Assembly (NCBI GenBank): GCA_031119475.1
Contig: JAVHXV010000002.1
Span: 124,001 to 188,000, forward strand
DNA from: Pedobacter sp.
Lineage (GTDB): Bacteria; Bacteroidota; Bacteroidia; Sphingobacteriales; Sphingobacteriaceae
Length of the DNA stretch: 64,000 nucleotides
Reading direction: 5' to 3'
The notes beneath the pieces were generated by a model. The model was not told where the DNA came from, did not search any database, and saw nothing but the letters and a program-made list of their open reading frames with translations. Positions 24,499 to 33,528 of this stretch are shown piece after piece. A program made the translations under genes and the position numbers. Positions within the stretch are counted from its first letter, which is position 1, and the number at the start of each line of letters is the position of its first letter.

Positions 24499-27400
24499 TT
24501 AGATCATTTCCAGCATTTCGATCGCTTCGTCGATGTTGTTGATGTTATCAAAAGAGATGCGGAGGCTATCTTTCACTTCTTTTAGGTTACACAGACGGGG
24601 GTGCAGTTGTGCAAAGGCCAAAATCTTATTGAAGATATCCGAATCGAAAAACTTAGATTGTTTATCGCTCACAAAGTACCCGCGCAGGATATTTTTCTTA
24701 AAGCTCAGTTTTTCAAATCCGAGTTTTTTGCCCACCCATTGTAGCCTCAACACCTTGAGCATTACCTTAACGGGCTGAGGAACAGGACCAAACCGATCTT
24801 GGAGTTCATTTTCAAAGGCATTAAGCTGCTGTTCGTTCTCTAACTGGGAAAGTTCGGTGTAGAGGTTGTAGCGTTCGGTAATGTTGGTTACATAGTCATC
24901 GGGGATGTGCAGTTCCTGGTCTGTATCTACCTGTGTAAAATTCACGAACGCACGCTCGGGCTCATCCTTGAACAGGTCTTTAAACTCGGCATCCTTTAGT
25001 TCCTGGATGGCCTCATCCAAGATCTTATTGTACATTTCAAATCCGATTTCGGCAATAAACCCACTTTGCTCACCTCCCAAAAGGTTTCCGCTTCCGCGGA
25101 TATCGAGATCTCGCATAGCAATGTTGAATCCGCTTCCCAGATCCGAGAATTCCTCAATGGCACTCAAGCGTTTCCTCGCTTCGTTGGTCAAGGTGGATAG
25201 TGGGAGCGTGAGCAGATAACAGAATGCTTTCTTGTTGGAACGCCCTACGCGGCCACGCATCTGGTGCAGGTCGCTCAGGCCAAAAAGATGCGCATGGTTG
25301 ATGATAATGGTGTTGGCATTCGGAATGTCTAGCCCCGCCTCGATAATGGTCGTAGCTACCAACACATCTTTTTCGCCATTAATGAAATCGAGCATGACAT
25401 CTTCCAACTGGTCGCCATCCAACTGCCCATGGGCAATTCCAATCCGGGCCTTAGGCACCAATTTTTGGATCAGTCCGCCCAATTGTATCAGATCATTTAC
25501 CCTATTGTGGATGAAGAAAACCTGTCCGCCACGGTCTAGCTCAAATTGGACGGCTTCCTGGATCAGCTTGTCGTTAAACACATGGAGCTCGGTATTAACC
25601 GGTTGCCGATTTGGAGGAGGCGTGCTCATGATCGAAAGGTCGCGCGCACCCATCAGCGAAAAATGGAGGGTCCTGGGAATAGGGGTTGCTGTTAAGGTCA
25701 GCGTATCTACATTGACCCTAAGTGCACGCAGCTTTTCCTTTGCCGCAACGCCAAATTTCTGCTCTTCATCAATGACCATAAGCCCCAGGTCCTTAAACTT
25801 CACATCTTTGCTCAGCAAGCGGTGCGTACCGATTACGATGTCTACTTTACCTTGGGCAACCCTTTCCAGCGTTTCCTTGATCTCTTTACTGGTTTTAAAG
25901 CGATTGATATAATCTACCGTACAAGGAAATTCTTTTAACCTTGAAGAAAATGTTTTAAAATGTTGAAGCGCCAGAATGGTTGTCGGTACGAGTACGGCTA
26001 CCTGTTTGCTATTGGCCACGGCTTTGAAAGCAGCGCGTATTGCAATTTCGGTCTTCCCAAACCCAACATCGCCACAGACCAGCCGGTCCATAGGGTGTGG
26101 GGCTTCCATGTCCTTTTTTACATCGGCAGTCGCTTTTACCTGGTCTGGCGTATCCTCGTAAATAAAGGAGGCCTCCAGCTCTGTTTCCAGGTATCCATCT
26201 GGCGCAAAAGCCGTACCCACCTGGGCCTTTCGCATCGCATACAGCTTGATCAGGTCGCGGGCAATGTCCTTAACTTTTTTTTTTGTGGTCTTCTTGAGCT
26301 TGTCCCAGGCATCGGTGCCCAACTTGTTCATTTTGGGAACGGTGCCATCTTTGCCGCTGAACTTGGCAATGCGGTTCAGTGAGTTGATGTTTACATACAA
26401 TAGGTCATTGTCTGCGTACACCAAACGGATCATTTCCTGGATTTTTCCATTCACTTCTACCTTCTCCAGTCCTGCGTATTTTCCGATACCATGGTCAATG
26501 TGGGTCACAAAATCACCAGGCTTTAGCTCTCGCAGCTCTTTTAGGGTAATGGCCTGACTTCTTTGATAGCCTTTTTTAAGCTGATACTTATAAAAACGGT
26601 CAAAGATCTGATGGTCGGTATAAAAAGCCACCTTTTGCTCGGGGTCTAAAAAACCTTCGCGAAGCGGGATGTTTACCGGCGTAAACTTGGCGGTCTTGTC
26701 AATGTCATCTAAAATGGCATAGAGCCTTTCGGTCTGTTTGGTCGAATTGGTAAATATAAAATTGTGTATACCCGCTTTTTCGTTTTCCTTCAGATTTTTG
26801 ATGAGCAGGTCAAAATCCTTGTTGAAAGAGGGCTGCGGTTTCGTCTGGAAATCGAACACGGCATCGGTAGTATAAAAAAATTGCTTTCCAAACTCTACGA
26901 CCGCAAAATCTTGGAAAAGATCGGCCAGCATCTTCTCATCGCTGAAAGAAAACTTCGGGTCGAGCCAGTTCGGGTTCTGCTGCTTTTCGGCAAGGCTCAA
27001 GGCTTTCCATAGGGCTACGGCTTTTTTATATCCCGAAGCCACAATGTCGAGCGCATAGGCCACATCCTTAAACCAGAGCTGGGTATCTTTCTCAATGTAG
27101 TCGAGCAGGCTGATGTTGTTTTCGGTTAGAAATTTGGCCTGCACATTAGGGACAATGGTCAGCGCCTTTACTTCATCTACAGACAACTGGCTATCGATTT
27201 CGAAGGTACGGATGCTTTCTACCGTATCGCCAAAAAATTCGATCCGGTAGGGAAGTTCGTGTGAAAAAGAAAATATATCAACTATTCCGCCCCTGATCGA
27301 AAACTGCCCCGGCTCGTACACAAACTCAGACCTTTCGAAATCATATTCGAACAAAAACTCGTTGATGAAATCAATGCCCAAAGTTGCTCCGGTCGCAATT

Positions 27401-27834
27401 TCCAAGGTATTCTTTTCGAGTACGCTGCGGTCGATCACTTTCTCTGCCAGTGCTTCTGGATAGGTCACCACGATCTTTCCGTACTCGCTCTGGTGGTTCA
27501 GTTCGTTCAGCACTTCGGCCCTGGCCAGCACATTGGCGGTATCGATTTGGGTAAATTCGAAGGCCTTGCGGTACGATGAGGGGAAAAACAGGATTTCCTT
27601 ATCTAAAATAGATTCCAGGTCGGACAAAAAATAAGCTGCTTCTTCTCGGTTTGGCAGGATGAATAGCTGGGGGAGATGTTGTAGAAAATAGCTCGCAATG
27701 GCTACAACCGAGTCGGATGAGCCCACCAATCCCTTTAGTTGGGTTTTACTCCCCTTCCCTTGATTTAAAGATTTTGCGGCTGCAACAACACGCTCATCAG
27801 TTTTGTATCTATTGATCAGGTCGCGAATGTTCAC
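24499..27834 (-). CDS. mfd: Transcription-repair coupling factor
   Basis: An 1111-residue ATP-dependent translocase that removes stalled RNA polymerase from lesions and recruits UvrA. Order of domains: UvrB-like N-terminus (about 1-330, FFPSSYRKAFEF... and IRGGIVDIFSF), RNA-polymerase interaction domain (LKPGDFVTHIDHGIGKYAGLEKV), helicase motor with Walker A GDVGFGKTEIAIRAAF, Walker B VIDEEQKFG, TATPIPRTLHFSL and QMRGRVGRSNKKAFCYLL, then the C-terminal TRCF domain. I start it at GTG 27834 (VNIRDLINRYKTDERV) because this matches the family N-terminus and lies exactly four bases after a perfect TACCTTTG box; the ATG at 27888 would need 18 extra residues and lies upstream of that box. Confidence 0.96.
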   Translation of the reverse strand: MNIRDLINRYKTDERVVAAAKSLNQGKGSKTQLKGLVGSSDSVVAIASYFLQHLPQLFILPNREEAAYFLSDLESILDKEILFFPSSYRKAFEFTQIDTANVLARAEVLNELNHQSEYGKIVVTYPEALAEKVIDRSVLEKNTLEIATGATLGIDFINEFLFEYDFERSEFVYEPGQFSIRGGIVDIFSFSHELPYRIEFFGDTVESIRTFEIDSQLSVDEVKALTIVPNVQAKFLTENNISLLDYIEKDTQLWFKDVAYALDIVASGYKKAVALWKALSLAEKQQNPNWLDPKFSFSDEKMLADLFQDFAVVEFGKQFFYTTDAVFDFQTKPQPSFNKDFDLLIKNLKENEKAGIHNFIFTNSTKQTERLYAILDDIDKTAKFTPVNIPLREGFLDPEQKVAFYTDHQIFDRFYKYQLKKGYQRSQAITLKELRELKPGDFVTHIDHGIGKYAGLEKVEVNGKIQEMIRLVYADNDLLYVNINSLNRIAKFSGKDGTVPKMNKLGTDAWDKLKKTTKKKVKDIARDLIKLYAMRKAQVGTAFAPDGYLETELEASFIYEDTPDQVKATADVKKDMEAPHPMDRLVCGDVGFGKTEIAIRAAFKAVANSKQVAVLVPTTILALQHFKTFSSRLKEFPCTVDYINRFKTSKEIKETLERVAQGKVDIVIGTHRLLSKDVKFKDLGLMVIDEEQKFGVAAKEKLRALRVNVDTLTLTATPIPRTLHFSLMGARDLSIMSTPPPNRQPVNTELHVFNDKLIQEAVQFELDRGGQVFFIHNRVNDLIQLGGLIQKLVPKARIGIAHGQLDGDQLEDVMLDFINGEKDVLVATTIIEAGLDIPNANTIIINHAHLFGLSDLHQMRGRVGRSNKKAFCYLLTLPLSTLTNEARKRLSAIEEFSDLGSGFNIAMRDLDIRGSGNLLGGEQSGFIAEIGFEMYNKILDEAIQELKDAEFKDLFKDEPERAFVNFTQVDTDQELHIPDDYVTNITERYNLYTELSQLENEQQLNAFENELQDRFGPVPQPVKVMLKVLRLQWVGKKLGFEKLSFKKNILRGYFVSDKQSKFFDSDIFNKILAFAQLHPRLCNLKEVKDSLRISFDNINNIDEAIEMLEMI

Positions 27835-27838
27835 TATA

Positions 27839-27846
27839 CAAAGGTA
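27839..27846 (-). promoter_or_regulatory. -7 box of mfd, four bases before its GTG (leaderless)
   Basis: TACCTTTG on the minus strand, followed by TATA and GTG at 27834. The transcript start is expected at or next to the start codon. Confidence 0.65.
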
Positions 27847-28023
27847 ATAAAGTTTAGCGTTTGGCGTAAGGTAAACCGATTCATGCACGAATTGTTTGTG
27901 CGAACCACTATCCGCCTAAACACATCCACCATACGGTAGCGTTGGTCGAGATTTATTTTCAGTTGGTCGAAATTAGGTATCGTTTAGGTAACAAAAAGCC
28001 TATCATTACTTCTAATTTTAAAA

Positions 28024-28086
28024 GAGCAAAGAGCAAAGAGCAAAGAGCAAAGAGCAAAGAGCAAAGAGCAAAGAGCAAAGAGCAAT
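28024..28086. repeat. Tandem heptanucleotide GAGCAAA, eight perfect units, running into a start codon
   Basis: Eight perfect GAGCAAA units fill 28024-28079, and a ninth (GAGCAAT, 28080-28086) supplies the A and T of the ATG at 28085. A TAA at 28019-28021 closes the frame just before the repeat, so it is not coding for the downstream gene. Slippage would change the distance between promoter and start codon by seven bases at a time. Shorter traces of the same heptamer lie near 43833-43852 and 48789-48826. Confidence 0.85.
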
Positions 28087-28390
28087 GAAGAATAATAAAA
28101 TGATACCGATCGAACTGATGTGCTGGATTTCAGCGCTGGTGCTATTGGCCACGGCCAATCCGCACGCACATCACTTCACTTTGTGCCCTTTGGCCAACCT
28201 CGGTATTACCTGGTGCCCGGGCTGCGGACTGGGAAGGTCGATCTCTTCCTTGTTCCATGGCGACCTGAGCGCAAGCTTAACCCATCATTGGTTCGGGATC
28301 CCTGCACTCATCTTAATCTGCCACCGCATCTATCAATTAACAAAGCAAACCATTAACACACAGTTCAACATAAAATATAAGGAGGATTAG
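28085..28390 (+). CDS. DUF2752 family membrane protein
   Basis: A 101-residue protein with two membrane segments (residues about 8-24 and 66-85). The DUF2752 signature is clear: FTLCPLANLGITWCPGCGLGRSISSLFHGDLSAS, with the CPGCGLGR motif. Function of the family is unknown; it often sits beside a TM2-domain gene, as here (two bases between them). The start codon is fused to the end of a heptanucleotide tandem repeat, so expression could vary by slippage. Confidence 0.88.
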   Translation: MKNNKMIPIELMCWISALVLLATANPHAHHFTLCPLANLGITWCPGCGLGRSISSLFHGDLSASLTHHWFGIPALILICHRIYQLTKQTINTQFNIKYKED

Positions 28391-28392
28391 CA

Positions 28393-28755
28393 ATGTTCGA
28401 TTCACAATTCATGGCCCTACCGGGCATCACCCCTCAAGAGTATACTTACCTGCAGACCGCTACAAGCGGCTTAAATGAGCAACAACTGCGCACATTCCTG
28501 ATGATTTATTCGGGCAAGCGGAAAAACCCTAGCGACATGCTGCTATTTTGTATCATCGGGATGTTTTTGGTCCCTGGATTACAACGTTTCATCATTGGAC
28601 AGATTGGCATGGGCATACTCTACCTGTTTACCGGCGGTCTTTGCCTTATCGGTTCCATCATCGACATCGTGAACCACAAGGACCTTGCTTTTGAGCACAA
28701 CCAAAAAATGGTCTTCGAAAGCCTACAAATGAGCAGAATGAGCAATTTCTCATAA
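28393..28755 (+). CDS. TM2 domain-containing membrane protein
   Basis: A 120-residue protein with two closely spaced membrane helices at about residues 50-98 (LLFCIIGMFLVPGLQRFIIGQIGMGILYLFTGGLCLIGSIIDIV), the TM2 domain layout with a short polar turn and a DIV end. The N-terminus is soluble and helical (ITPQEYTYLQTATSGLNEQQLRTFL). An unusually strong Shine-Dalgarno sequence for this group, AAGGAGG at 28379-28385, lies seven bases before the ATG. It is cotranscribed with the DUF2752 gene. No specific function is known. Confidence 0.88.
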   Translation: MFDSQFMALPGITPQEYTYLQTATSGLNEQQLRTFLMIYSGKRKNPSDMLLFCIIGMFLVPGLQRFIIGQIGMGILYLFTGGLCLIGSIIDIVNHKDLAFEHNQKMVFESLQMSRMSNFS

Positions 28756-28772
28756 AAGATTGCGCAGATGTA

Positions 28773-28843
28773 AAAGATTTCACCGATAATTGAGATGACG
28801 GTTAAAATTTTTAATTTTCATTTTAAACATCAGTGAAATCTTT
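28773..28843. repeat. 11-base inverted repeat in the leader of the Nif3-like gene
   Basis: AAAGATTTCAC (28773-28783) and GTGAAATCTTT (28833-28843) are exact inverses 49 bases apart; the space between contains a further AT-rich near-palindrome. The second arm ends three bases before the ATG at 28847, so a hairpin could cover the start. Confidence 0.5.
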
Positions 28844-28846
28844 GCT

Positions 28847-29944
28847 ATGAAACTCGCTACGATCACCAGCTTTTTAGAAAGCCTCGCCCCGCTAAATTAT
28901 CAGGAAGATTATGACAATTCAGGCCTGCTCGTCGGCAATGGGGAAGATGAGATTACCGCAGCACTGGTTGCCCTAGATTGTACAGAACAGGTTATTGATG
29001 AAGCCATCCGGCAGCAATGCAACCTCATCATTACCCACCACCCCATTATTTTCAAGGGGCTTAAAAAACTGAACGGTAAAAACTATGTGGAACGGGTGAT
29101 ACTTAAAGCCATTCGGCATCACATTGCGCTGTATGCCATCCACACCAACTTGGACCATGTTGCCCATGGCGTAAGCTGGAAGATGTGCCATCAATTGGGC
29201 ATCGAAAATCCTAATATCCTATCACCCAAAACCCAGCTGCTTAAAAAGCTGGTTACTTTTTGTCCCTTGGCCAATGCCGATGCGGTACGGGATGCACTAT
29301 TTGCGGCTGGCGCAGGGAATATTGGAAAGTACAGTGATTGCAGTTTCAATACCGACGGGAAAGGCACCTTTAAGGGAAGCGACGAAACCAATCCTTATGT
29401 GGGAGAAAAAGGCGTTCGCCATCAGGAAGCAGAAACCAGGATCGAAACCATTTTTAAGGCCCAGGATGAGCGAAAGGTCCTGTTGGCATTGTTAGAAAGC
29501 CACCCTTATGAAGAGGTAGCCTACGACATTTATCCACTTGAGAACAAGCTGGACCAGGTGGGCGCAGGGATGGTAGGCTGGCTGCCACAGGAAATGGAAG
29601 GGGCCGATTTTTTACGCCATGTCAAAGAAAAGATGCAGGCCAAAGTGATCAGGCACACCGAACTGCTGGATAGAAAGATCAAAAAAGTAGCGGTCTGTGG
29701 TGGATCTGGGAGTTTCTTGTTGAAAGACGCCATCGCCTCGGGTGCAGATGCCTTTATTACGGCAGACTTTAAATACCACGAGTTTTTTGATGCCGATAAG
29801 CACCTCATCATCTGTGATATTGGCCACTACGAAAGCGAGCAATTTACATCTAATTTGTTGATTGATAATATTCAAGAAAAATTTCCTAACTTTGCAGTCC
29901 GTTTAACGGAGCATAATACAAACCCCATAAATTATTTCATTTAA
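28847..29944 (+). CDS. Nif3-like dinuclear metal centre protein
   Basis: A 365-residue protein of the Nif3/YbgI (GTP cyclohydrolase I type 2) family. Metal-binding motifs: LIITHHPIIFKGLK near residue 62, AIHTNLDHVAHGVSW near 98 and the C-terminal ICDIGHYESEQF. A PII-like insertion domain lies between (about residues 125-240), as in the long form found in Bacteroidetes and Firmicutes. Members form hexameric rings; their reaction is unknown. The stop overlaps the next gene's ATG by one base (TAATG), so the zinc-ribbon protein is its translational partner. Confidence 0.92.
   Translation: MKLATITSFLESLAPLNYQEDYDNSGLLVGNGEDEITAALVALDCTEQVIDEAIRQQCNLIITHHPIIFKGLKKLNGKNYVERVILKAIRHHIALYAIHTNLDHVAHGVSWKMCHQLGIENPNILSPKTQLLKKLVTFCPLANADAVRDALFAAGAGNIGKYSDCSFNTDGKGTFKGSDETNPYVGEKGVRHQEAETRIETIFKAQDERKVLLALLESHPYEEVAYDIYPLENKLDQVGAGMVGWLPQEMEGADFLRHVKEKMQAKVIRHTELLDRKIKKVAVCGGSGSFLLKDAIASGADAFITADFKYHEFFDADKHLIICDIGHYESEQFTSNLLIDNIQEKFPNFAVRLTEHNTNPINYFI
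29887..29894 (+). promoter_or_regulatory. Internal -7 box for the zinc-ribbon gene, inside the Nif3-like gene
   Basis: TAACTTTG fully matches TAnnTTTG and is followed by GCAGTCC, the same trailing sequence seen in front of rplS. It lies 49 bases before the ATG at 29944, within the 3' end of the upstream gene, with TTG triplets 22-26 bases further up. It could give the zinc-ribbon gene its own transcript. Confidence 0.5.
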
Positions 29945-30687
29945 TGGAACAAACAGTAGAGCAAAAGCTAAAAGCTTTATACGAATTACAGAACATACAC
30001 ACTAAGATTGATAAAATACGTCAAATTCGCGGCGAGTTGCCAATGGAAGTCGCTGATTTAGAGGATGAAGTTGCCGGGTTGGAAACAAGGATACAGAAGT
30101 TGAAGGCAGAATTGGACGATACGGAAGATGCCATCGTAAATCGTAAGAACATGATCAAGGAAGCACAGACCTTGATCAAAAAGTACGATGCCCAGCTGAA
30201 AGACGTAAAGAATAATAGGGAATATGATGCACTGACCAAAGAAGTGGAAATCCAGAATTTGGAAATCCAGGTCTGCGAAAAGAAGATCAAAGAGCACGGA
30301 TTTGAGATCGCTTCCAAAACAGAAATCTACGAGCAGGCCTTGGCCAATCTGGAGGTGAGGAAAGGCGACCTGGAGCAGAAAAGGGGAGAATTGGAGACCA
30401 TCACGGCAGAAACAGAAAAAGAAGAACAATCGCTGACCAAAAAGGCCGAAAAATCGGAAACACAGATCGAAGAGCGTTTATTGGTCGCCTACAACAGGTT
30501 AAGAGTAAATGCGGTGAATGGACTGGCTGTAGTAACCATCGACAGGGATTCTTGTTCAGGTTGTTTTAACCAAATTCCGCCACAAAGGCAATTGGATATT
30601 CGCCAACGTAAAAAAGTAATCGTATGCGAGCATTGCGGAAGGATTTTGGTCGACGAAGCGCTTACCCACGAATTGGCTGAAGCATAA
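29944..30687 (+). CDS. Coiled-coil zinc-ribbon protein (C4-type)
   Basis: A 247-residue cytoplasmic protein. Residues about 5-170 form a long coiled coil, and the C-terminus has a C4 zinc ribbon, SCSGCFNQIPPQRQL...VIVCEHCGRILVD (two CxxC pairs). This is the usual partner of Nif3-like genes in many bacteria and is annotated there as a zf-RING_7-type zinc-ribbon protein. Its function is not established; a nucleic-acid or scaffold role is suggested by the fold. It begins one base inside the Nif3-like stop. A terminator follows at 30708-30737. Confidence 0.9.
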   Translation: MEQTVEQKLKALYELQNIHTKIDKIRQIRGELPMEVADLEDEVAGLETRIQKLKAELDDTEDAIVNRKNMIKEAQTLIKKYDAQLKDVKNNREYDALTKEVEIQNLEIQVCEKKIKEHGFEIASKTEIYEQALANLEVRKGDLEQKRGELETITAETEKEEQSLTKKAEKSETQIEERLLVAYNRLRVNAVNGLAVVTIDRDSCSGCFNQIPPQRQLDIRQRKKVIVCEHCGRILVDEALTHELAEA

Positions 30688-30707
30688 CCTTAAACCAAAT
30701 ATAAAAT

Positions 30708-30737
30708 AAAACCCTGTAGCTATGCTATGGGGTTTTT
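30708..30737 (+). terminator. Intrinsic terminator after the zinc-ribbon gene
   Basis: AAACCC-TG-TAGC pairs with GCTA-TG-GGGTTT around a short TAT loop, leaving a two-by-two mismatch, followed by a run of T. Confidence 0.6.
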
Positions 30738-30859
30738 TGCATCATAGAAATCATCATCACCTCACCAGATCATCACCTCTACAGCTCAACGAATTTAAAA
30801 CATCTCTGATTTTTTTGCGTTATATTTAAGCTAACTTAAATCCTTAATCGAACCGGCCA

Positions 30860-32362
30860 ATGATGCCAAACCTCAAATTACCGAGCGCGCTCTTCTCGCT
30901 GATTATATTCCTGCTCATATGTCCGCCCAAGGTTTCGGCCAATTTTGATTTCAATGCCAATTGCCTGCGGGCCTACCAACAGATTTTTGAGCTCAAACTT
31001 CCTGCGGCAAGACAACTGATCGCCGCTGAAAAGAAAATCCATCCCAATAACTCCATTATTCCCTTGTTGGAAAACTATGTAGACTATCTTTATCTTCTCA
31101 CAACTGAAAACAAGGCCGAATTTGAAAGGCTGGAAGAAAAAAAGGATGACCGCATCGACCAGATCAGCAGTGACGACAAGTCCTCTTATTATTACCTCTA
31201 TGCGCAAGCCCAGATCAACTTGCAATGGGCACTCATTAGGGGCAGATATGGCTCCTACCTGACCGCAGCAAGAGAAATCAACCGTGCAAACGCGCAATTG
31301 ACAGAAAATAGCCAAAAGTTTCCGGGCTTTCACCTCAATAGCATGGGCCTCGGGCTGATCAATGCGGTCTTAGGCGCATTACCGGATGGGTTCTTAAAAT
31401 CTACATTGTCTACTTTCGGACTGAAAGGAAATCTTCAAAGCGGATTGAACATGCTGGACAAGCTTGCAGAGAACCTACCAGAATCGACATTTGAGCCTTT
31501 TTACGAAGAAGCGGTATTTTATTATGCTTATGTGCTGTCTGATGTGGCCCACAGTTCGCAGGCCTATGCAAAAACCATGAAATATACGACCAGGATTTCA
31601 GATAGTAGCCTCATGAAAGCATACCTCCGTGCATATGTCTGCAGCAGGAACGGGCATACCAACGAGGCCATTAGCATCCTGGCCGAGCGCCCAAGTGGTC
31701 CAGCCTATCAGGCGTGGCCTTATCTGGAATATCTGATGGGCATTGCCAAACTGAACAAGCTCGATTTCACCGCCGAAAATCATTTCGAAAGATTTCTGCA
31801 GACCAATAAAGGGGTAAATTACATCAAAGACTCTTATCTTCACTTGGCTTGGATCAATTTATTAAAAGGCACCGATAGCGGTTATTCGGCAATGAGCAAC
31901 AGGGTTAAAAATAATGGATATACCTATCACGATCGCGATAAGCAGGCCATTAATGAAGTTGCTGCACCACTGCCGAATAAAGACCTGTTAAAGGCGAGGC
32001 TTTTGTTTGATGGCGGATACTACAGTAGGGCGGCCGACCTGCTTTCTGATTTTAAGGCAGAAGATTTTAGGACTGTAAAAGATCGGGCAGAATTCCATTA
32101 TCGCTACGGGCGGGTGAATGATGCGCTCGGAAAAGACGATGCGGCATTGGCAAACTACCAGAATGCCATTAACGTAGGCAGAGGACTAAAGTATTACTAC
32201 GCAGCAAATGCAGCCTTGCAGATGGGCAAGATCTATGAAATGAAGCGCAATGTTGGCAAGGCAAGGGAAAGCTTTAACCTGGCCATAAATATGGGAAATG
32301 AAGAACAAAAAAACAGCATTGAGAACGAGGCCAAGCAGGGTTTGAGAAGGTTGTCCAAATAG
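30860..32362 (+). CDS. Exported TPR-type helical repeat protein
   Basis: A 500-residue protein with a signal peptide (about residues 1-27, ending KVSANF). The rest is almost all helical, and the C-terminal third has recognisable tetratricopeptide pairs, for example RAEFHYRYGRVNDALGKDDAALANYQNAINVGRGLKYYYAANAALQMGKIYEMKRNVGKARESFNLAINMG. These repeats usually mediate protein-protein contact. It is likely periplasmic. The -7-like element TATATTTA lies a little upstream of the start. Nothing around it points to a particular partner. Confidence 0.85.
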   Translation: MMPNLKLPSALFSLIIFLLICPPKVSANFDFNANCLRAYQQIFELKLPAARQLIAAEKKIHPNNSIIPLLENYVDYLYLLTTENKAEFERLEEKKDDRIDQISSDDKSSYYYLYAQAQINLQWALIRGRYGSYLTAAREINRANAQLTENSQKFPGFHLNSMGLGLINAVLGALPDGFLKSTLSTFGLKGNLQSGLNMLDKLAENLPESTFEPFYEEAVFYYAYVLSDVAHSSQAYAKTMKYTTRISDSSLMKAYLRAYVCSRNGHTNEAISILAERPSGPAYQAWPYLEYLMGIAKLNKLDFTAENHFERFLQTNKGVNYIKDSYLHLAWINLLKGTDSGYSAMSNRVKNNGYTYHDRDKQAINEVAAPLPNKDLLKARLLFDGGYYSRAADLLSDFKAEDFRTVKDRAEFHYRYGRVNDALGKDDAALANYQNAINVGRGLKYYYAANAALQMGKIYEMKRNVGKARESFNLAINMGNEEQKNSIENEAKQGLRRLSK

Positions 32363-32381
32363 ACGCTTTGCTGATTACACT

Positions 32382-33452
32382 TTAGAACTGATAGACAACG
32401 GCATTGATGTGCATGCCAGCGCCAACAGAAGCAAACACAGCGTACTCGCCCTTGACAACCTGATAACCCTCTACCCTTCCATTGATGACCAGATCTATCA
32501 ACGTAGGAATGGTGGCCACAGAACTATTGCCAAGCCACGAAATGGTCATGGGTACTAGCTTTTCTGGCACTTCATCTAATCCGTAAAGTTTAAACAACCT
32601 TTTCATGATAGCATTGTCCATTTTTCCATTGGCCTGATGGATAAATACAGTCTTGATCGCGGTTAAGGGAATTCCCGATTTGTCGATTGCGCTTTTGACC
32701 ACTTGTGGTACATTGATGACCGCAAATTCGTAGAGCTTTCTGCCGTTCATCTTTAGGTAGGTATTGCCGGTGTTTTCATCCGGATTGTTGCTGCTGCCCA
32801 TTGTCAATAGACAGGCATGGTTGGCAAATGTCTGGCTCTTGTGGGCGATGATCCCAACTGGCACAGCTGATTCTTTGGCTTCAAAGATGACGGCTGCGGC
32901 CCCATCAGAGAAAATCATACTGTCTCGATCGTGTGGGTCTATTATCCTGGAAAGTGTTTCTGAACCGATAACCATCACCTTTTTGGCGTCTCCGCTTTTG
33001 AGCAGATAATCTGCCTGGATTACACCCTGCACCCAACCAGGACAGCCAAAAATGATGTCATAGGCCACACAATTAGGATTTTCGATGCCCAGTTCATGTT
33101 TTACTTTGGCTGCCAGGGCAGGCAACATGTCCATCCGGTTGGAGCCTGCTTTTACATCTCCAAAGTTGTGGCAGAAAATGATGTGGTCTAGGGTCTCTTT
33201 ATCTATTTGTGCTGCTTCAATGGCCCTTTTCGCGGCGATGGCAGCAATATTGCTGTTCAATAGGTCGCTATCTGCGTAACGCCGTTCTACGATTTCTGTA
33301 ATTTCACTGAACTTGTGGATGATCTCTGTATTTTCCTTTTCCAGCTTAATGCCATTATCGAAAAAAGAAGCGCCTAAAAAATGTTCGCCAGAAATAATGT
33401 TGTCTGGGATATAGCTCCCCGTACCAGTAATTACTGAATAAATGTTGTTCAT
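32382..33452 (-). CDS. 3-oxoacyl-ACP synthase III-like enzyme (FabH family)
   Basis: A 356-residue thiolase-fold condensing enzyme. The catalytic triad is visible: Cys137 (IIFGCPGWVQG), His272 (VFIHQANGKM) and Asn309 (SWLGNSSVAT). These are the KAS III Cys-His-Asn residues. The FabH family primes fatty-acid synthesis or makes polyketide/pigment head groups; as this copy is not in a fab operon, its substrate is uncertain. ATG 33452 is preferred because the family N-terminus begins there (MNNIYSVITGTGSYIP); the ATG at 33461 adds three residues. It is convergent with the TPR gene, 20 bases apart. Confidence 0.88.
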   Translation of the reverse strand: MNNIYSVITGTGSYIPDNIISGEHFLGASFFDNGIKLEKENTEIIHKFSEITEIVERRYADSDLLNSNIAAIAAKRAIEAAQIDKETLDHIIFCHNFGDVKAGSNRMDMLPALAAKVKHELGIENPNCVAYDIIFGCPGWVQGVIQADYLLKSGDAKKVMVIGSETLSRIIDPHDRDSMIFSDGAAAVIFEAKESAVPVGIIAHKSQTFANHACLLTMGSSNNPDENTGNTYLKMNGRKLYEFAVINVPQVVKSAIDKSGIPLTAIKTVFIHQANGKMDNAIMKRLFKLYGLDEVPEKLVPMTISWLGNSSVATIPTLIDLVINGRVEGYQVVKGEYAVFASVGAGMHINAVVYQF

Positions 33453-33528
33453 CTTGCACATTTGTACCGCAAACTAAAATAGTATACGGTATAAAAAATC
33501 GGTTACTTTGAAGTAAGGTACAAAACAA

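Noticed and set aside
25232..25912. 226-residue plus-strand open frame opposite mfd
   Set aside because: It lies fully inside the conserved helicase domains of mfd and has a Ser/Arg-rich composition typical of an antisense shadow; no start signal or family match.
28024..28086. CRISPR-like or minisatellite array
   Set aside because: The unit is only seven bases with no spacers, so it is a simple tandem repeat.
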